Assembly: GCA_002943765.1 (NCBI GenBank)
Contig: PQWQ01000007.1
Span: 2,501-66,500 of the forward strand
Origin: Psoroptes ovis
Taxonomy: Eukaryota; Arthropoda; Arachnida; Sarcoptiformes; Psoroptidae
Direction of reading: 5' to 3'
Length of the DNA stretch: 64,000 nt
Shown here: positions 60,749-64,000 of the stretch, one piece after another
Layout of the letters: each line of letters begins with the position of its first letter
Position numbering within the stretch: the stretch's first letter is position 1
The notes under the pieces: generated by a model
Database searches by the model: none
What the model saw: the letters and a program-made list of their open reading frames with translations, nothing else
What the model was told of the DNA's origin: nothing
Position numbers and translations under genes: made by a program

Positions 60749-61694
60749 TTTTAATTGATTAATATTTTAATTGTTAATTAATTAATTTAAAAAACAAAAC
60801 AATTATTTAAATTCATGAAAAACAAACAAATATAAATAATTTATAAATAACACAGATGAATAAAAATGAATTTAAAAAATACAAAATCTAAAGATAAATA
60901 GCTGAAATCAACATTTCAGGTTTTTTCATTTCAAGATTTCAACAATTATTTCAAATGATTCTTATTTCGAATGCCGAAACACTCAAATTTAATGCATTTT
61001 ATAATTCAAACAAATAAAAAATCGTCGACGAATTGAATCATTTCTGTTTTACATTATTATTGTTGTTGTCATAATCGCAGAATCAGAGAAGCAAAATTAA
61101 AAGAAAAAAAACGTTCTAAAAACGAAAACATTTGTTGTTTGAAATATAAATAAACAACGTTACAAAAAAAAAAATTACAGAGTTTAAAGTTTTTATTCAG
61201 AGTTTTGAAGTTGTTTTTCGTAGTTTTGAATGCAATTTCAAATTGTAGAATTACGAAATTCAACTTTAAAACTACGAATTAAAACTTTAAACACTGTAAT
61301 GCTCGACAGACAGTTTTATTTAACAATTATCACTATTTTTTTCTATGGAAATCAAAAATTTAAATCAGGTCATGATTATAATGATTGCTATCTGTTTTGA
61401 AACCAAGAGCAGTTTTTTGATTGATAATGAGCTAAATTGATGATTATTTTGATTTTCAAGAGCATACACATGATGTGTTAAGACAGCAGAAACATCAGTT
61501 TTTCTCCATAGATTTATCATACAATACTCATGATTGATTAATATATCGATCATTTTTTATTCATTTTTGATTAAATTCATTGTCATTATCAATAATCAAT
61601 TTGATTTTCAGGGTTTTTGTTTTGGTTTGTTGTTGGTAAAGCAATGAATGGACAAAAATACATGGTGAAAATATATAAATATTTGATAAATGAT
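60749..61694. other. Intergenic, S6 kinase to K2P channel
   Basis: Contains the foldback MITE copy at 61175-61299 and AT-rich flanks. No exon recognised. Confidence 0.55.
61175..61299. mobile_element. Foldback MITE, family 1, copy 2
   Basis: 125-bp near-palindrome from TTACAGAGTTTAAAGTTTTT to AAAACTTTAAACACTGTAA. Internal modules TTCGTAGTTTTGAA and TTTAAAACTACGAA are in opposite orientation. Clearly related to 3093-3259 and to the element at the window's right edge. Possibly flanked by AT; no longer target duplication is visible. Confidence 0.75.
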
Positions 61695-63110
61695 TTAATT
61701 GAAAATATGAAAATTATTATTTATATTATTGAGATGATGATTAGCATTATTCAATAAATTAACATGATTATGATGATGATGATTATGATTATCATCATCA
61801 TTAACAATACCTAAACGTCTGCCAAATTGTTTAATTTTATGTATGACTTCTTCTTGCATTAGATTGAAGCACATTGCTAACAGCGCCATACCAGTCAATA
61901 AATATAAACTACAAATCACTAGTTTTTCTTGTGAACCAGCATCATCAACGACCGATGCTCCTGGAACTAGATCACCGAAACCAATAGTTGATAGGGTAAC
62001 AAAACAAAAATAAGATCCATCCAAATAATTCCAATTTTCCCAAATTGAAAATAGCAGTCCACCACCATAAACATAACCAGCAAGTATTAAAAGACAAAGT
62101 GTTATTGGTACATGAACACGATTTTCTTGTTTCATTTTCATCATTGATGACCGTATAATGCTCATTGTGGCTGGATCATATTGAGAATCAATATTACTGA
62201 CCAAATTTTCACCGATTGTTGTTGAAAACTGACCGCCATTACTGAAATCAAGATCAATCATTAATAATTTAAATTCAAAATGACAGAAACTTACCTGTAT
62301 GCGCCAGATGGTGCCGATACAGCTCTTTGTAATAATAAACGATTTCTTCGTTTGATTGCTGATAGATTGGCTGCGGCCGATAGTGTTGTTGCCGCTGTGG
62401 ATGATGATGATGAGGTCGATGATTGTTTACAACAAATACCACCATAAACATAACGAAATGATTTGGCTAAAATATCACCAATATTTGTCAAATACAATAA
62501 CATTAATGGTATACCAATGATTGCATATAGAATGGTCATCAATTTGCCTTTATCTGTTCGTGGACTAATATTTCCATAACCGATTGTTGATATCACTGTT
62601 AAACTGAATAAAAATGCACCGGAAAATGACCATTTTTCCCTTACTTCACTTTTCTGTCCTTCATATCCATCTTTTATGGATTTCAATAAATCACGTTGAA
62701 ATAATTTAATTTCATCATTTACTTGTCTATTCCATTTATCGAAATATAATATATTCGTATTATATGCTTTAGTTTGGAAAAAAGTGGATTAATTTAAATC
62801 AAATAATCAATAAATAATACTTACTTATATTCCATAAATTTGAAATTGTTCGATTACGTAATTCATTCACTTGTTTTACAGTCTGCACTTCGAATGGTGA
62901 TTCGATTGCTTGAAACATGAATGCACCTCCAACTGAATAAGCGACGACCAGTACACAAAGACCAACATTTGATAATAAAAATGCGAAAAACTTTCGGCAA
63001 CAAATTCGACATTTAGATGAACGATTCGATTTCTTCTTGCTGGAACTTTTCCTTGTGGCAGATGATGATGTTTTTGCTGATGCATTTCCAATCAAAATAT
63101 TATTATTCAT
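61695..63110 (-). CDS. Two-pore-domain potassium channel (K2P)
   Basis: Background K+ channel. Three exons, 62825-63110, 62295-62766 and 61695-62241, 434 residues. A basic Ser/Lys-rich N-terminus and M1 ([20 protein letters not shown]) precede an extracellular cap region with NRT glycosylation sequon. Pore 1 is [16 protein letters not shown]2, a Ser/Ala-rich cytosolic loop and M3 ([20 protein letters not shown]) follow, then pore 2 [14 protein letters not shown] and M4 [20 protein letters not shown]. Filters GYGN and GFGD in tandem define a K2P subunit. The cytosolic tail is short with a His/Asn-rich end. Vertebrate subfamily (TWIK/TREK/TASK) is not decidable here; GYGN/GFGD with LVPG is common in arthropod and nematode K2Ps. 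Confidence 0.92.
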
Positions 63111-63479
63111 TATTCATTGAATTCGAATGAATGATGCTGATTCCACATAATAATCGATTCGATTTATTAAATAAAAACCATTTTTACTCAGAAAAACACC
63201 GAGAGAAAATAATAATTGGATCATTTCCAACAAAAAATAAAGCATACATAATAACCGATTTCTTAAGAATAACATTTTTCTTAGCTTATTCAATATGATG
63301 AACTCGAATAGTATGAGGTTGCCCGAAAAGTTTTTGCCGATTATATCGTAGGAAATTACGAGAAAATCGGCTAGAACTTATCGGACAATCTAATAATGAA
63401 TGTTGTCGATTTTGTCCGATGTATATCACACAATGCATCATTTGAATTAATATTTATTTATTTGGGCTGCTGCTTCAAA
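63111..63479. other. Intergenic, K2P promoter side
   Basis: 5' flank of the K2P gene. Contains the mini mariner-like element at 63312-63395. Confidence 0.55.
63312..63395. mobile_element. 84-bp mariner-like palindromic MITE
   Basis: The left end (after TA at 63312) reads TGAGGTTGCCCGAAAAGTTT. The right end, reverse-complemented from TA at 63394, reads TTAGATTGTCCGATAAGTTC. The two ends match at most positions and continue into an internal palindrome around AGCCGAT/ATCGGCT. GGTTG(C/T)CCGAAAAGTTTTTGCC-type termini and TA flanks are typical of mariner/Tc1 terminal repeats. Only the two ends remain; there is no transposase. Confidence 0.75.
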
Positions 63480-63775
63480 TCAAACATCAATATCTTCATT
63501 GATTTGAAATTTTAATTGCTGTTGAAATGTTGTTGATGTTGTACTGTTTGTATTGGTATTATTTGTCGTTGTAGCATGATTATGATGATGTTGATGATGA
63601 TGATTCATCAATTTTAATGAATTTTCATCTTTTATTATTAAATCATTGCTGATATCATTATCGATGTCATCATTTAAATTATTATTATTATCATCGATTT
63701 GTTGTCGATGTTTAAGATGTCTTAGCTGGATTTTATAGGCAACATTCTTGAATTTATATGCTAATTGTTCATATA
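63480..63775 (-). CDS. Last coding exon of an unidentified gene (partial)
   Basis: Open from an acceptor (AAAG at 63779-63776) to a stop at 63480. The N-terminal part, VYEQLAYKFKNVAYKIQLRH followed by LKHRQQ, is helical, amphipathic and basic, resembling real protein. It then becomes Asn/Asp/His/Thr-rich (DDNNNNLNDD, NHHHHQHHHNH) and ends FQQQLKFQINEDIDV. The upstream exons lie beyond the right edge. I do not recognise the family. The start and phase of the exon are inferred only from the stop codon just before the acceptor. Confidence 0.5.
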
Positions 63776-63913
63776 CTTTATTCGTTTATGAAATTTCAAG
63801 TAATTGACAAAAGAAAAAAAACGGAAATTATCATTAGTACTGTTAATAATAATGCTAATGTTCAACATATTTAATTTTGCCCAAAATCATATTTTGTTGA
63901 GTGTTTTTTTACA

Positions 63914-64000
63914 TTACAGGGTTTCAAGTTTTGATTTGCAGTTTTGAAATTAATTTTCATAGTTTTGAAATTGAATTTCGTAATTTTACCATTCAAAATT
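63914..64000. mobile_element. Foldback MITE, family 1, copy 3 (cut by window edge)
   Basis: Begins TTACAGGGTTTCAAGTTTTG and continues with the CATAGTTTTGAAATTGAATT modules shared with copies 1 and 2. The second half lies outside the window. Confidence 0.7.

Overview
The window is eukaryotic nuclear DNA. It is AT-rich throughout, with spliceosomal introns mostly 50-100 bp long (GT-AG, one GC-AG), poly-Asn/Gln/Ser/His runs in the proteins, and genes packed on both strands a few hundred bases apart. Intron positions and phases were worked out by hand from splice sites plus protein similarity recalled from memory. Gene content (Mondo, drk-type GRB2, Nmdar2, nicotinic receptors, KDEL receptor, BicC) points to an arthropod. 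Compact, AT-rich genes fit an acariform mite, but that taxonomic placement is inference.

Layout. 1-5296 has no convincing gene. It holds a 54-bp tandem repeat, a 167-bp element with piggyBac-like ends in TTAA sites, three diverged copies of one intergenic block, a CA-rich/hairpin tract and a foldback element. From 5.3 kb on, genes follow closely: polo kinase (+), KDEL receptor (-), REXO4 (-), TMEM192 (-), Mondo (+), AKAP1 (-), NDUFA7 (-), MFSD11 (-), a MacroD hydrolase (-), NMDA receptor subunit 2 (+), FKBP2 (+), GRB2/drk (-), REV3 (-), RNPS1 (+), protein disulfide isomerase (-), a TCF20/RAI1-like ePHD protein (-), two head-to-head nicotinic receptor alpha subunits (-/+), an SRSF2-like SR protein (-), a RAD51 paralogue (+), METTL16 (-), U1-C (+), BicC (+), S6 kinase (-), a two-pore K+ channel (-) and the last exon of an unidentified gene (-). 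41986-45132 is the longest gene-free stretch inside the gene-rich part.

The genes are housekeeping and neuronal and do not form a pathway. Recurring themes are the early secretory pathway (KDEL receptor, PDI ending KDEL, FKBP2 ending KSEL), pre-mRNA splicing (RNPS1, SRSF2-like, U1-C, METTL16), excitatory neurotransmission (NMDA receptor, two nAChRs, K2P channel) and DNA damage tolerance or repair (REV3, RAD51 paralogue).

The most unusual items are: a pair of homologous 90-nt phase-0 exons in PDI that look mutually exclusive, in a gene whose first active site reads CVHC; a head-to-head nAChR gene pair; a start codon split by an intron in RNPS1; a REV3 with a degenerate first cysteine module; a BicC without a recognisable SAM domain; a Gly at the predicted NMDA-receptor pore N-site; and three families of miniature inverted-repeat elements.
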